DNA of 64,000 bases. It comes from Rhyacophila brunnea (lineage: Eukaryota > Arthropoda > Insecta > Trichoptera > Rhyacophilidae). The stretch is taken from NCBI GenBank assembly GCA_022495005.1, contig JAGYXB010000290.1, positions 1-64,000 of the forward strand, given 5' to 3'. Of this stretch, positions 9,950 to 20,570 are shown piece after piece. Below the pieces are notes generated by a model. It was given only the letters and a program-made list of their open reading frames with translations. It ran no database searches and was not told the origin of the DNA. How positions within the stretch are numbered: position 1 is the stretch's first letter; each line of letters opens with the position of its first letter. The translations under genes were made by a program, and so were the position numbers.

Positions 9950-10197
9950 GAAACGAAGAAAGTGTTGCTAATTAGGGCATGGGGAAGTCCTTGACTTCCA
10001 CGCTAAGCCCCTAATAGTATTCGGAGCTGCGAAATGAAGACGTGTTGCTAATCTAGGCGTGGGGAAGTTCGTAACTTTCACGCCAAGTCCTTATTAGTAT
10101 TCGGAGCTGCGAAATGAAGAGAGCGTTGCTAATTTAGGCGTGGGGAAGTTCGTAACTTTCACGCTAAGTCCTTATTAGTATTCGGAGCTGCGAAAAA
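9950..10197 (+). repeat. Hairpin repeats, copies 2-4
   Basis: Three copies of a unit of about 80 bp start GTTGCTAAT at about 9962, 10046 and 10123. Each holds GCRTGGGGAAGT(loop)ACTTYCACGC and ends TATTCGGAGCTGCGAAA. They match the copy at 8922. Each can fold into a 9-10-bp stem. They may be an RNA packaging or structural array, but that is speculation. Confidence 0.8.
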
Positions 10198-10770
10198 TAA
10201 GTCTCTTGATTGGGATTGATTTCAAATTCTGTAGAATGTAATATATAGCTAGGAGTATTGAGCGTTAGATTAAATAGGTTTAAATGACCCTATGTGATTT
10301 AATATTAAAGGTATTGTCAGGGGAGTCTCCCTGGCATATCATGGTACTATGCCGTAATTTCTAGTAAGCGGGAACGTGATTCGCGACGGGAAGTCGAACT
10401 CTACTTCTGTCCATGGGTCGTAAAGGGAGCGTCTCCGTGAGCCCTCTTCCTTGCGGTTGTCCCTCAGCAGGAAAAGCAGTAGCCGTCCCATACAGCACTC
10501 ACCGTCCTCAAAATAAAATTTTTAACTTCAGAATTATTACAATGTATAATTTTCTTTTATTAATTAGAATTTTAAGACCTGAATCTGGGCGAATATTAAT
10601 TACAAAAAGTAAAAGAAAAACTTTGTGTGTATGCGCAGATTTTGTGTATTTTATTTTGAATATGCTTTACTGTTGCTTTATCGCTTTGCATTTTTACGGT
10701 GTCCTGAGGTGTTGCAATGGTGAATTGAGACTAGACATATACAGTTATGTCTTTATTAAGGGTAGGCATT
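10198..10770 (+). other. Element 3' untranslated region
   Basis: No supported gene. The last bases before the 3' LTR, AAGGGTAGG (10758-10766) followed by CATT, are the only purine-rich candidate for a polypurine tract, and a weak one. An open frame running across 10413-10802 into the LTR has no recognisable content. Confidence 0.45.
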
Positions 10771-13317
10771 TGACACGAGCAGAAACGCCGACCTTCAGTT
10801 AGTGTTTGTGGCAGAGTATGGTTTAACGACATAACTATACAAATCTAGCCTTGTAGTCAATTCTACTTCTCAATAGCCTTGCGACAACCTCACGACACGG
10901 TTCAGACAGGATATATAAGTCCCATGGTTCTAAACTATGGAAGAATCAAGAATGAAATGGTCAAAAAGACTATGAACAGGTAACCACTAGCGTAATCGTT
11001 TAGTATTAGGAAGTAAAATGTATGTTGTTAACCTTTTCTTTGTAAATGTAATAAAATTTTACGTAAAAAAAATTTTCGCCTCCGAAAATCAAGAGTGCTC
11101 CAGTGTAATTGGAACGCTGTGACCACAGGCCTCGAGATGACACGTCGCGTAGATTAGCGCGATGTATTTTTTGAAAATAATTTCCGGGAAATCTCCATTA
11201 AACTTAGAAAATAAGTTATGGAAGAGATTGTTTACGTAAAATTTAGCAAGTACATGCTTCAATAACTTTTATAGCGATAATGGAAATGTGTGAAAATTGA
11301 AAAAGAAAATTGAATATTTATAAATTTATATACTGTATAATTATGAATAAAGAATTTTAATATTAATTTTATCGATACAAGATAAAAGCTAACTACCGTT
11401 ATAAAAATACTGTAAACGCGTACCTATATTTATAGACGCGTAATTATAATTATAGATTTTATTAATACTATAACTCGCTGACTATAACGAATATTGTAAA
11501 AGTAACAATTGGAAAAACTTAAGATTCTGGTATAGATGGGTTTCTACCCATAAACAATAATAAATCTTAATCGCATCCTAAGTAATAAAAGAATCAAATA
11601 CTGCGACTAAAAATACAAATTGGCGTGTGACCTTGAACTTTAACTGAATTCTGTCCGACTAGAATTTACGGCCCAGCTGTTCTGGCTCGCGAGGTAAAAA
11701 TAGATTCAAGGTTACATCCATATTACTATATAAAAGTCACTATGCAAGATTAAATAAGTTAGTAACTGTTCGTGTATAACATCTTGTTAGGATTAAGCAT
11801 TTATATATTTAAGTTGAAATGTTTAGTATAATATTATAGTATTTTCTCGTAATAATATTCGTCCGGAAAGTAAATATCGAATGAGAAAGTTTCTGCGGCT
11901 CCAAACAGTTTTATTAAAACTTAGTAAAATTCTATTGGCCTAAAAAGGCCAAGAGTGGTGGAAAGGACTAGTACGTGGGTGTCAACCTTTCATTTTGACA
12001 TTTTAAATTTAAAGACTGCCATTCCCTTATTAGTACCCGAATACTTATTCCGATACCTCGATGGAAAGCTAGAAACTTTCCCCTTCGTTTGAACACGAAA
12101 AATCATATAAAATTAACTATTTTGCTTACGTCATCGTAACTGCGTATTTAAGGGACATGTTCTAGAGGGTGCTTGAAACACCCCTATTAAGTCTTAATTT
12201 TGCGAAAATAAAGTAGAATAAATTTAACCCGACTAAATTAGAAGATATCTCTATTAGAAAGTTGCCAGGAACGGGAGATATACGTAAATTCGTCCCGTGA
12301 GAGAAAGATATAGATCTGCTATCCCTTACGGACTGTTTCCTGTTAAACCTCTATCCGAAGGGTATAAAAGGCGACCACTTTTCCCGTAAAATCATTAGTT
12401 TCTACACCCTTCACCAGCGATCTTCAACAAAGCAGCAGTCCTACCACGGATATGAGACATGGTTCTCAGTAGTTTTCGTGAATTTTACATACAGTAAGTC
12501 CCCATCGACGGGCAAAAAGTAACGCGAATAACTCGTATCTGCCGGTAGTGACGAGCTCGCGGAGTAATCACTTTTTCATTACGCATCGTACGAGGTGACG
12601 TAATCGGGATAAATTACGTGATCGGATTTGTTTTATAAAAACAAATTAATAAATTCAGATTATAATAATAAATTTTACAAATCATTTCGGAATTTTAAAA
12701 TAAACTTTTGAAACTTTATTAAGTAAACATAATTATAAAAACAAATTTTAGTAAATAAATTTGTAAACATAAAAATAAATTTTAGTAAATAAAATTGTAA
12801 ACATTAACAAACCTTTTGTAAACAAGTTTGTAAACACAAATAAATATTTGTAAACATACTGTGAACATAAATAAACGTTATAAACAACAATAAAATAAAT
12901 TTTATTCTTTTATAAACCCGATACTATGTGACCGAAGAATAAATTATAATTTTTCTTACAAAAAAAATATTTCGTGAAATAAAAATATTCAAAGAATATT
13001 TACGTATACATTCTCTGAATTAGGTGTGACTTTTTGGGAACTTGTGAAAGATTTCACACAGATCCTATAGTGAACAAATAAATAGTTTGCTGATACTTTA
13101 ATGAGATTTAATTACGGGAACAATGACAGTTAACCTTATTGTGTGACCGTGAACTCTAGTACCTGAATAAATTCGGCACCACACCAGCTGAGAGTTTTAT
13201 TCGGGAATTCAAAAGTTGTGATACTACAAAGGAGATCCACCTCTCCTAGTTCATCACTAGTCTCCTCAGTGACGGCCCGGTAGCATTATTGAGCTAGCCG
13301 TGAGCCGGGTCATGTCA
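10771..13317 (+). repeat. 3' LTR (2547 bp)
   Basis: This is the direct repeat of the 5' LTR, ending at the ATAA duplication. It is 33 bp longer, mainly because a segment with TAGTAAATAAA.TTGTAAACA is duplicated at about 12747-12785. The TATA box is at 12363-12369. Several AATAAA sequences occur downstream of it, so polyadenylation within R is possible. Confidence 0.93.
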
Positions 13318-13349
13318 ATAACCTACTAGTTTAATACTGTTAAATACTG

Positions 13350-13445
13350 TTATACGGGTTCAAATCCCGTCGTGGTTCGTATTTTTTTCAAATATGATTT
13401 TTTCTAGTGGGTATATATCTGAATTGTTTTCAAAGTTATGAATGT
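13350..13445 (+). mobile_element. tRNA-like SINE, right arm of inverted pair
   Basis: It contains the T-arm-like ACGGGTTCAAATCCCGT and the body CGTATTTTTTTCAAATATGA onwards, the reverse complement of 2815-2895. The A-box half is missing, so this copy is truncated. Confidence 0.6.
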
Positions 13446-14165
13446 TCAATATTTGGAATGTTACATTCTCAAAATCTTTTGAATTATTCATTTGAATAAA
13501 AGAAATAGTTTATTAAAATGTTTTATTCCAGCAGTGTGCGAAGATTCATAAGACAACGTGTGTTTTTTTTAATAACGATGATGTCACATCGACGTATTCG
13601 ACACGTTGCAAACGGACGAGTTTAGATGTGAGGGTCGGCTAGTAGATCAATAGTATTTTTATTATAAATACAGTTTCAATTTTCTTTAGAAGTCATTGCC
13701 CAAGTAATAATTGAAGATTTTTCTTCGCTTGAACGCATAACGAGCATAAATAAAAATTTTATTCTTATTGAAAAAAATATTGAGATTGATTATTTATTTA
13801 TTTATTGGTTGCCGCTATTTGTTTCAAGGCTTTTTTCAAGCAAAAATGCATCGATGAGAAATCTTTTTTTTTGTAGATACAAGGTTTTGTAAGGTTAATG
13901 CAAAACGAACAATGTGATGATTATTATTGATTAGCATCTTGCATTTTTTTCTTAATTTATTACATACAAGAAAATAATCGTTACTTATTGTTTTTACAAA
14001 GTATCTCAAACTGGTTTTAATTCTCCGAAATTATATTTTTTTATAATAATTTATTATTATACGAACGCTATAGATATACTCGTATTATTTCGTGTCCATA
14101 AATTGTACGTATGTAGTTGACCGCATCACTATTCACCGTGAGTTGTTATAACAGAAACCGATGAC
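13446..14165. other. AT-rich DNA, nothing recognised
   Basis: No open frame, terminal repeat or tandem array beyond A/T runs and a short TTTATTTATTTATT run near 13790. Confidence 0.5.
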
Positions 14166-14169
14166 CGTA

Positions 14170-14203
14170 TAGCACTGAGATCAAAGGAACCGTTCGGTTA
14201 TCA
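14170..14203. repeat. Left outer end of the TTAGG-cored palindromic element
   Basis: GGAACCGTTCGGTTATCA just before the hAT insertion is the counterpart of TGATAACCGAACAGTACC at 18196-18213. The palindromic element at 18011-18203 therefore originally began here and was split by the hAT. Confidence 0.6.
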
Positions 14204-14605
14204 CAGTGACGTCCCTAGACAAAATGCCGCCCCTAGGCAGCGTCAAAATGCCGCCCCATTTTTTTTTATATCTAAGAAATGTGTTGTATCGATGCATTAA
14301 TAACAAAATATATACCACTAAAACATACAAAATTAAATTTAGATATTAAAAGCGAATAAACATAATATTAGTTAGACACTTACCCAAATCACCAGAGTCT
14401 GAGATTCTATTTGTTGATATGTCTGACAAATTTGGTTTGCAGAGTACCATTTAGTAATAATACGCAGATGTATTATTTTCACACTATTTTTCTATGCTAT
14501 TATTGTACAACATGTAAACAAAATCATTTTCCTTATCATTCATTTAATATGAACATACTTTTAATCACAAATACACTATTAATTAATTGTCTCAACACTC
14601 AACTG

Positions 14606-16555
14606 TTACAATAAACAAACTTTCCTGGCCTTTTTTGTAGCAAAGTCCGTAACTATGTCATCCAAATCTAATTTATATGCCATTTCTGCTTCAATAGACA
14701 ATATTGCAAGTCCATTTAGCCTTTCTTCGGTCATCCTAGATCGGAGATAATTTTTAATAATTTTCAGTTTTGAAAAACTCCTCTCTGCGCTAGCCACCGT
14801 TATTGGCATTGTCAATATTATCCTAATTGAAGTGACCGTATTTGGATAGATTTCTTTCAAATTATTATCATAAATAAATTTTAGTACGTCATGTGGCGAA
14901 GACTTTTCAGTCACAAGTCTACACAGTAATTTTAACTCCTCACAAAGCTCCACTGCATCGACATCAGATGTCCCGTTTGCAGTGAGTTTAATTTCTAAAT
15001 TTTGACAATCTTCCAATAAATTTTCAGGAGTCATGTTTCTTAAGAGGCTAATATTATACATAAATTTGAAAAATCTTCCATGATATTTTAATTCCTCAAA
15101 TCGATCTTCAATTGAATTTATAGCCTTATCTACTACTTGATTGAAAAACTCGACTTCAAATTTTTTTTCAGGGTTATGTAGAGGCGTTTCATCACAACTC
15201 TCATACTCGAAATGTTTCGGTACTCTTCGTCTTCTGCAATCTGTTTCTTTGGGAAATTCTGCAGGTATTTCGAGGGCTTCTGCTAATTGGTGTGCGATTA
15301 TTTTCATTTGTACTAAGCCATTTTTTCTATAATTACGCAAAAAATTTAAAACAGCTTCAATGGAATCAAGCGCGCTGGTTATATTAAATTCTATCATTTG
15401 CAACTGTTTACTGACTGGATTTATAGAACTCAAAATATCATACCAAACTATGAGACAATTTATAAATTTAAAGTTGCATATATTTTTTGATAATGCGATG
15501 GCATCATTTTTGGTCTGCAAACTATTTTCAGTGTGTGAATTGGCATGTTTCTCTTCAATATATAATAAGGCATCGTAAATTTCTACCAATTGGTATCTAA
15601 TAGGCCTGATTGCTTCAATTCGGGACTCCCATCGCGTATCAGAAACTGCCTTTAATGTTAATGATGGTAAAAATTTTAAAAGTATATTCCATCTATCAGT
15701 AGATGCCGAGAAAAAAACATAAATCTTTTGGATTAACCCAAAAAATGATATCGCATCTAAGTTGCATTTTGCAGCATCATTTACCACTAAATTTAGCGTA
15801 TGTGAGTTACAAGGTACATAAAATGCACGAGGATTCATGTCTCTAATATGCTTTTGGACACCATTCTTTTTTTCCCGCATATTCGCACCATTATCATAAC
15901 TTTGACCTCTCATGTTTTGTATATTTATGTTTAAATTTTCTAGTTCTTCAACAATGCGTTTTGCTAATCCTGCTCCAGTTTTATCGTCAATTTCTATAAA
16001 ACCTAAAAAATGCTCACGTACTTCCTCTGAGTGTTTTCGAACAAATCGTACTATAATCGACATCTGTTCTATATGTCCTATGTCAGGTGTACAATCTAAT
16101 ATAAGAGAAAAATATTTTGCCTCATTTAACATATTAATAATTTCTGATTTGATTTTTTGCGACATTGTGGCAATTAATTCATTTTGAATTCTTGGTCCAA
16201 GATAATGAGTAGTGCAGGGCTTACAGCTTATGGTTTTCAAATGTTCCTTAATAACATTATCAAACAGTCCAAAACATTCAATTAATTTTAAGAAATTTCC
16301 ATTGTGCAGTGTGTTGATTGTGGACTTAGGTCCGCGTAAAGCCATATTCTGCACCGCCATGACTCGCAAAACTGCACATAATCGAGTTAAAATTGACCGC
16401 CACCGTATAATTTCTTCATTGAAAAGTTTTTGTTGACAACAATCAATTGTTTTATTTAGCTTTAATCTGATTAGAATATCTTGCCAGATTGAAAAGTTTT
16501 CGTGGTGATTTTTTGACTTTCGTGGGTTTGTATAGTTTGCGACAAGTTTTTCCAA
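14606..16555 (-). CDS. hAT transposase, main part (ZMYM1-like)
   Basis: About 649 codons open without interruption. Seen in order: a segment with LILDCTPD (residues 151-158, the first catalytic Asp region of hAT enzymes), GQSYDNGANM (218-226, the second Asp), CNSHTLNLVV (249-258), and near the C-terminus PITVASAERSFSKLKIIKNY (584-603), the hATC dimerisation motif. The order and spacing fit the DUF4371 plus hATC architecture of insect ZMYM1-like elements. The protein would cut and paste the element by binding its TIRs. There is no ATG at the point where the frame opens. The natural N-terminus lies upstream, in the frames ending at 16452-17132. It sits inside clear hAT termini, so it is a transposon gene and not a domesticated host gene. 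Confidence 0.88.
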   Translation of the reverse strand: MEKLVANYTNPRKSKNHHENFSIWQDILIRLKLNKTIDCCQQKLFNEEIIRWRSILTRLCAVLRVMAVQNMALRGPKSTINTLHNGNFLKLIECFGLFDNVIKEHLKTISCKPCTTHYLGPRIQNELIATMSQKIKSEIINMLNEAKYFSLILDCTPDIGHIEQMSIIVRFVRKHSEEVREHFLGFIEIDDKTGAGLAKRIVEELENLNINIQNMRGQSYDNGANMREKKNGVQKHIRDMNPRAFYVPCNSHTLNLVVNDAAKCNLDAISFFGLIQKIYVFFSASTDRWNILLKFLPSLTLKAVSDTRWESRIEAIRPIRYQLVEIYDALLYIEEKHANSHTENSLQTKNDAIALSKNICNFKFINCLIVWYDILSSINPVSKQLQMIEFNITSALDSIEAVLNFLRNYRKNGLVQMKIIAHQLAEALEIPAEFPKETDCRRRRVPKHFEYESCDETPLHNPEKKFEVEFFNQVVDKAINSIEDRFEELKYHGRFFKFMYNISLLRNMTPENLLEDCQNLEIKLTANGTSDVDAVELCEELKLLCRLVTEKSSPHDVLKFIYDNNLKEIYPNTVTSIRIILTMPITVASAERSFSKLKIIKNYLRSRMTEERLNGLAILSIEAEMAYKLDLDDIVTDFATKKARKVCLL

Positions 16556-17132
16556 TTATCATAGCCAACTGATGATCCCATTCCAATCTCACATTTTTTT
16601 TATTAAATATTATACAGCAAAAGCAATGCGCAGAATCATTTTTTACAGAATACACTAACCAAGTTCTTTCATATGTTTCGCCATTTTTCAACGTACGTTC
16701 ATAATATGCATTGGAAAACTTTCTATTGCACGTATTGATAGGATAATCAGCAAGTTTTTTCTGTATAGGTCCTTTTTTTAATATCATTATCCTTGTACTC
16801 TCATCAAGAAAACTTGGCCAAAAATGTGGATCATCAAAATTATTGTCTTCTTCTTTGTCTAAAATGTCTAAATAATCAAAATTATCGTCGTCTGAATTAT
16901 TATCGTTGGCATCGTAATTTACATTTTCTTCTAGCGTTGTAGCATCTGATTCTTGAATTATTATTGGTTCTTTAGTTTTAGACGATATGTATTCTGCGCT
17001 GACTTTCTGATTTTGCTTTTCACTTTTGATAAAATAATTGTTAAGTGTACCTGTATTATTTGTAGCATTTGCCTCCTTTCGTTCTCTTATCTTTTTATAC
17101 GCTGCTCCTGAAAGTCGTTGTCTTGCACTCAT
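16452..17132 (-). pseudogene. hAT transposase N-terminal part, frameshifted
   Basis: It starts at an ATG at 17132, and an acidic low-complexity stretch follows (residues about 60-100). A TTF-type zinc-finger region comes next, with YERTWLVYSVKNDSAHCFCC. The frame leaves the conserved path near 16565-16590, where another frame reads GYDNWKNLSQTIQTHESQ, the usual hAT sequence after the zinc finger. It returns to the main frame at or near a run of six T (16509-16514). So two shifts separate this part from the main body. The last 34 residues of this frame are spurious. Confidence 0.8.
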
Positions 17133-18010
17133 GTTGATGATTTAAATAAACCACAAATCCACACTATTATCAGCAAAAGATATGTTTACAAAAAACAAAT
17201 TAAAATAAGGTATTGTTATTCACAGCACAATAATTACTAACAAATAGTAGTAAACAGATGATATTATGATGATAGATGAGGTAGGTATCTACTAGTGTAA
17301 ATTTTTATTACAATTAGCTGGTACTTAACGTAAACGTATATGCACGAATACTAGATTATGTCAAATATCAATTTTACAATAGATACATCCAGCAACTTTT
17401 AAATCTCGCGGGAGACTGGCAAAAATGTTTGGATAAATTATAAAATACGGATGTATATACCTATAAATCTCCACCATAATTTTTATTGTTTCGTTACCTA
17501 CGTTGACATATTGGTATAAAATATTATTTTGTTTCAATAACTTCTTGGCTCATTGGCGCCATATAATTGGCTTTTGCGCAGCCACTGTTATGAAAGGAAT
17601 TCTTTAATCTGAGTAAATGACATTACATTATATTATGCATAATGTGTCTAGGTGGCAAAAGACTCGTAAAAATATTTTTTATTGGCATTTGTATTACGAA
17701 CCCGAGCAGTTAAAAATAATAGAAAAAATCACTGGCTGAGAGTGGTGACATCATACTAAAATCGCCGCGAATACCAACTCACTACTGGGTAATAAATAAT
17801 ATAATTAAAAAACATCCGGAGCCGTGAAGTACTACAAATATTCGGTGCTCCGGGCCGTTCCCGCTCCAACGCTCTGGTTATAATGTAACTAAGATTAGGT
17901 ACCTAGCTATTTCTATATAATACCAAATGATCCTCCTCGGTTTGCCGCCCTTCGAGTATCTGCCGCCCCCAAGCGACGCTCAATCTGCCTACCCCCACGG
18001 GACGTCACTG

Positions 18011-18203
18011 GGTTATCAAGAATACAGCGGAAAACACATTTTGAAAATACCCGATATACTGGATTATTTGTTAGTTGGGCTAGGTTAGGTTAGGTTGGGT
18101 TAGGTTAGGTTAGGTTAGGTTAGGTTAGGTTAGGTTAACCTAACGAATAATCCAGTTTATCGGCTATTTTCAAAATGTGTTTTCCGCTGTATTCCTGATA
18201 ACC
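18011..18203. mobile_element. Palindromic element with a TTAGG core
   Basis: The left arm 18011-18074 and right arm 18140-18203 are inverted copies (ATACAGCGGAAAACACATTT against AAATGTGTTTTCCGCTGTAT). They enclose (TTAGG)n. Together with 14170-14203 this is a foldback element interrupted by the hAT. A related fragment lies at 24230-24440. Confidence 0.75.
18081..18135 (+). repeat. (TTAGG)11 telomere-type array
   Basis: Eleven consecutive 5-bp units, ten TAGGT and one TGGGT, end at TAACCTAACG. TTAGG is the ancestral insect telomere repeat. Here it forms the loop of a palindrome in internal DNA and is not a chromosome end. Confidence 0.9.
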
Positions 18204-18354
18204 GAACAGTACCAGATCAAATTCATGTCTCAACCAAACATTTAAAAAATACGTAATTAAAACCACTATAATACAAGGGAATGACCAAGGCCTGAACAAA
18301 AACGAACTATAAGTGCGAATGTGTAAGCATACGGCACGCTTATATCTCCGCTCT

Positions 18355-18660
18355 ATGCGTTAGATTAAGATAGAATTTCTACAGCTGAATTAAAAAAAAA
18401 TTTAAAAAAATGATTTGGCGGAGTACATGCATTTAAAAACTGCGAGTACGTGTTGCTGAAATTTATTGTTTTTGTGTTAAATATAAAGTTAGTAGTAATT
18501 ATTTTTAGTTATTTTAATAGAACATAATAATATGGTTAACTATGTTGTGTTTAAAATTGGTAGGTACTGAGAAACAACGCGATGTTATAACGTTTCATAG
18601 TTAAGTTGATAATAATAAAATCGTTGTTCCACTGTGCGTTATGCGCTATAAAAACGGCTT
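18355..18660 (+). repeat. Interspersed repeat R1, copy 1
   Basis: This stretch is the reverse complement, with divergence, of 45440-45735. Both share the core segments TGCTGAAATTTATTGTTTTT, AGTTATTTTA and GATGTTATAACGTTTCATAG. It is non-coding and the class is unknown. Confidence 0.65.
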
Positions 18661-18831
18661 CATTTTGCTGAAAAATAGGCCCTCTCTATAAATCATTACT
18701 CGGAGGGAAAGACAGAATAAAAAGCGTAGGTAATTAAATTCAAAATACAATCGTAGGTGTCGAATAATATTTATATAAAATTATGAATGATTCAAAGGTA
18801 GGTTGGTTAGTACCTACATGCTCGAAAGACG

Positions 18832-19089
18832 TATATGTGTCGCTACATTTCAAAATCAGCCAAGTCCACCTTTAGGTATTTTTGACTTTTTTGTGGATTG
18901 CTGAAGAACTACTGCTTTCTAACATTTCTGCATTACCAAAATGTGGAATTTATTAATTTTAAATATTCTATACTCGAAACAATATAAACTTTCACCCTCG
19001 TGACTGTGTATTTGAGAAAACAAAAAGCTGTTTTTCTCCTATTCATCTATTATGGACTTGGCTGATTTTGAAAACTAGCGACACATATA
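18832..19089. mobile_element. MITE with ~37-bp TIRs
   Basis: TATATGTGTCGCTAC...CAGCCAAGTCCA at 18832-18868 is inverted at 19053-19089. The interior is non-coding. The ends TATATGTG/CACATATA would allow a TA duplication (Tc1/mariner-like), but that is not certain. Confidence 0.7.
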
Positions 19090-19214
19090 TCAAATATCAG
19101 ATAATAATGACTCCGTATCACATGTTTAATACATATCAATATAAAATTACGTTATTATTGAATCTAATAATAACATTGGAATATTACTGTCTACAATACT
19201 CCACAAACAGTGCG

Positions 19215-20372
19215 TCATTTTTGATTCAATTTTAATTTTAATTTTATTTCAATTTTAATTTATTTTACATATTGTGGACATTACAAATTATAAGTTTAAG
19301 ACGTTCACAACATGACATTTAGAAACAAATAAATATTATTAAAAAAGTATTATGTAATATTGTAATTATGCAATATTAAGTTATTCTATAGTATAAATGT
19401 GTAAATACAAAAAATATGAAGTATATAGGTACAAGGAAGTACACCGGATGAGTTAAGCAGACCCTATTTTAAGAATTTATAAAATAACGTCCACCTATAC
19501 TCATTCTCACGTAGATGGAATATATCAACATCCGAAGCAATTTGGTTGAACAGAGTTATTGCTCTACCAATTGGCATCACCAATGGCAGGTTAGTTCTGC
19601 TCCTCGGGAGAACAAACAACTGATGCTCCCGATTTCTAAGATAGTTATCAGGGACACACAAGTCAATATTACCAAGAATGGCAGAGTTCTCATTCACACC
19701 ACGTATTAGTCGAAAAAAATACGTGGCCAAATATTGATATCTTCTAGCACTTAAACTACAGTATGTTAGCATACCTAAGAGAAAGTCAGTTGGATAAAGC
19801 CACGGATAGTATCCATATAACCTCAAATAAAGGAGTCTCAAAAATTTCTTTTGAACTCGCTCCACCATAAGGTCATATTTCAACTGATGCGGGGCCCAAA
19901 CAATCGACCCACTCTCAAGCCGGCTTCTCACTAAGGAATTATAAAGAATTTTTAATACAGTAACATCCGAAAAGACCCGGGAAGTACGGCGACGAAGACG
20001 AAGCCCAACATTTGTAGCGCCTTTTTACAAATGATAGCTATATGACCACTAAATGACAGCTTACTATCAAACGTAATGCCAAGATCCCTTACAGATGGTA
20101 TTCGCGAAAGAACTCTGCCATTCATCGAATATTGGAAAAATAATACTCGCGAGGCTCTGGTAAATGATAAAATATTGCATTTTTCAATATTGAAGTCCAG
20201 TTTGTTACGCCTGCCCCAATCTAATATATTGTCTATATCAAGTTGGAGTTGACGACAATCGTCCAAGGTGACAACTTCCATGAAGAGTTTCAGATCATCA
20301 GCGAACAACAAAAACATAGCATTTTTAATGACCATTGCTATGTCATTTATAAGTGCTAAACGGTCATTTTAC
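19215..20372 (-). mobile_element. 5'-truncated Jockey/CR1-like non-LTR retrotransposon
   Basis: The minus strand carries the C-terminal half of a reverse transcriptase with the catalytic motif FLLFADDLKLF (about 20280-20310), the thumb segment and the C-terminal domain. A 3' UTR ends in short A/T-rich repeats (AATTTTAATTTT) at about 19215. It is interrupted by one frameshift. Related 3' fragments lie at 23215-23605 and 47860-48065. Confidence 0.85.
19464..20372 (-). pseudogene. Reverse transcriptase C-terminal half, frameshifted
   Basis: The upstream frame (to 19952) contains FADD, the metal-binding aspartates of the RT palm, and then DFNIEKCNILSF and RDLGITFDSKLSF, typical of Jockey and CR1 clades. 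It shifts near 20000 into the frame ending at 19464. That frame begins SDVTVLKILYNSLVRSRLES and continues to LPRSRTNLPLVMPIGRAI, the conserved C-terminal element of these RTs. The endonuclease and RT fingers are missing because the copy is 5' truncated. It would have primed reverse transcription at a nicked target. It is now inactive. Confidence 0.85.
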
Positions 20373-20454
20373 CGGTAGATAGATCACGACGAACTGTGAT
20401 ACGGGGAAATGTAAGCGAGGATTTAATTGAACTTTATAAACTAACTAATACCAC

Positions 20455-20570
20455 ATGCAATTTGTATGCTTAGTTCAATGAAAACAAATAAGCAAAACTG
20501 CAAAAGTTTAGTTTGCACTATTTATGTTGAATCTCAACAACATACCTCCACCCTATACTACTTATAACGA
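20455..20570 (+). repeat. Interspersed repeat Y, copy 1
   Basis: It shares TTAGTTCAATG, TTTGCACTATTTATGT and CATACCTCCACCCT with 38170-38290 and 52438-52545. It is non-coding and has no assigned class. Confidence 0.55.

Larger units (their letters stand above)
2964..13317 (+). mobile_element. Complete LTR retrotransposon, gag only, giant LTRs
   Basis: Two direct repeats of about 2.5 kb (2964-5477 and 10771-13317) begin TGACACGAGC and end GGGTCATGTCA, giving the canonical TG...CA. They are bounded by the 4-bp target duplication ATAA (2960-2963 and 13318-13321), as made by Ty3-type integrases. A PBS-like site lies 3 nt after the 5' LTR. A Ty3-like Gag with a zinc knuckle follows. Between the Gag stop and the 3' LTR (3.4 kb) no protease, RT, RNase H or integrase motif is visible, so the element should need enzymes in trans. 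The remaining space holds two or three unrecognised frames and tandem and hairpin repeats. Confidence 0.93.
14204..18010 (-). mobile_element. hAT transposon with coding region and 8-bp TSD
   Basis: The termini are CAGTGACGTCCCTAG and CACGGGACGTCACTG, flanked by the perfect 8-bp duplication GGTTATCA (14196-14203 and 18011-18018). Its 3.8 kb hold a transposase reading frame on the minus strand (14606-17132) of the ZMYM1-like/DUF4371 hAT type. Both ends match the deleted element at 700-1679. Frameshifts in the 5' third of the gene suggest it is now inactive or nearly so. Confidence 0.95.

Noticed and set aside
10413..10802. 129-codon frame crossing into the 3' LTR
   Set aside because: No motif and it crosses the LTR boundary; the composition changes along it.
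18081..18135. TTAGG array as a true telomere or telomere fusion point
   Set aside because: Only 55 bp, inside inverted arms, with ordinary sequence on both sides and a second copy at 24 kb.
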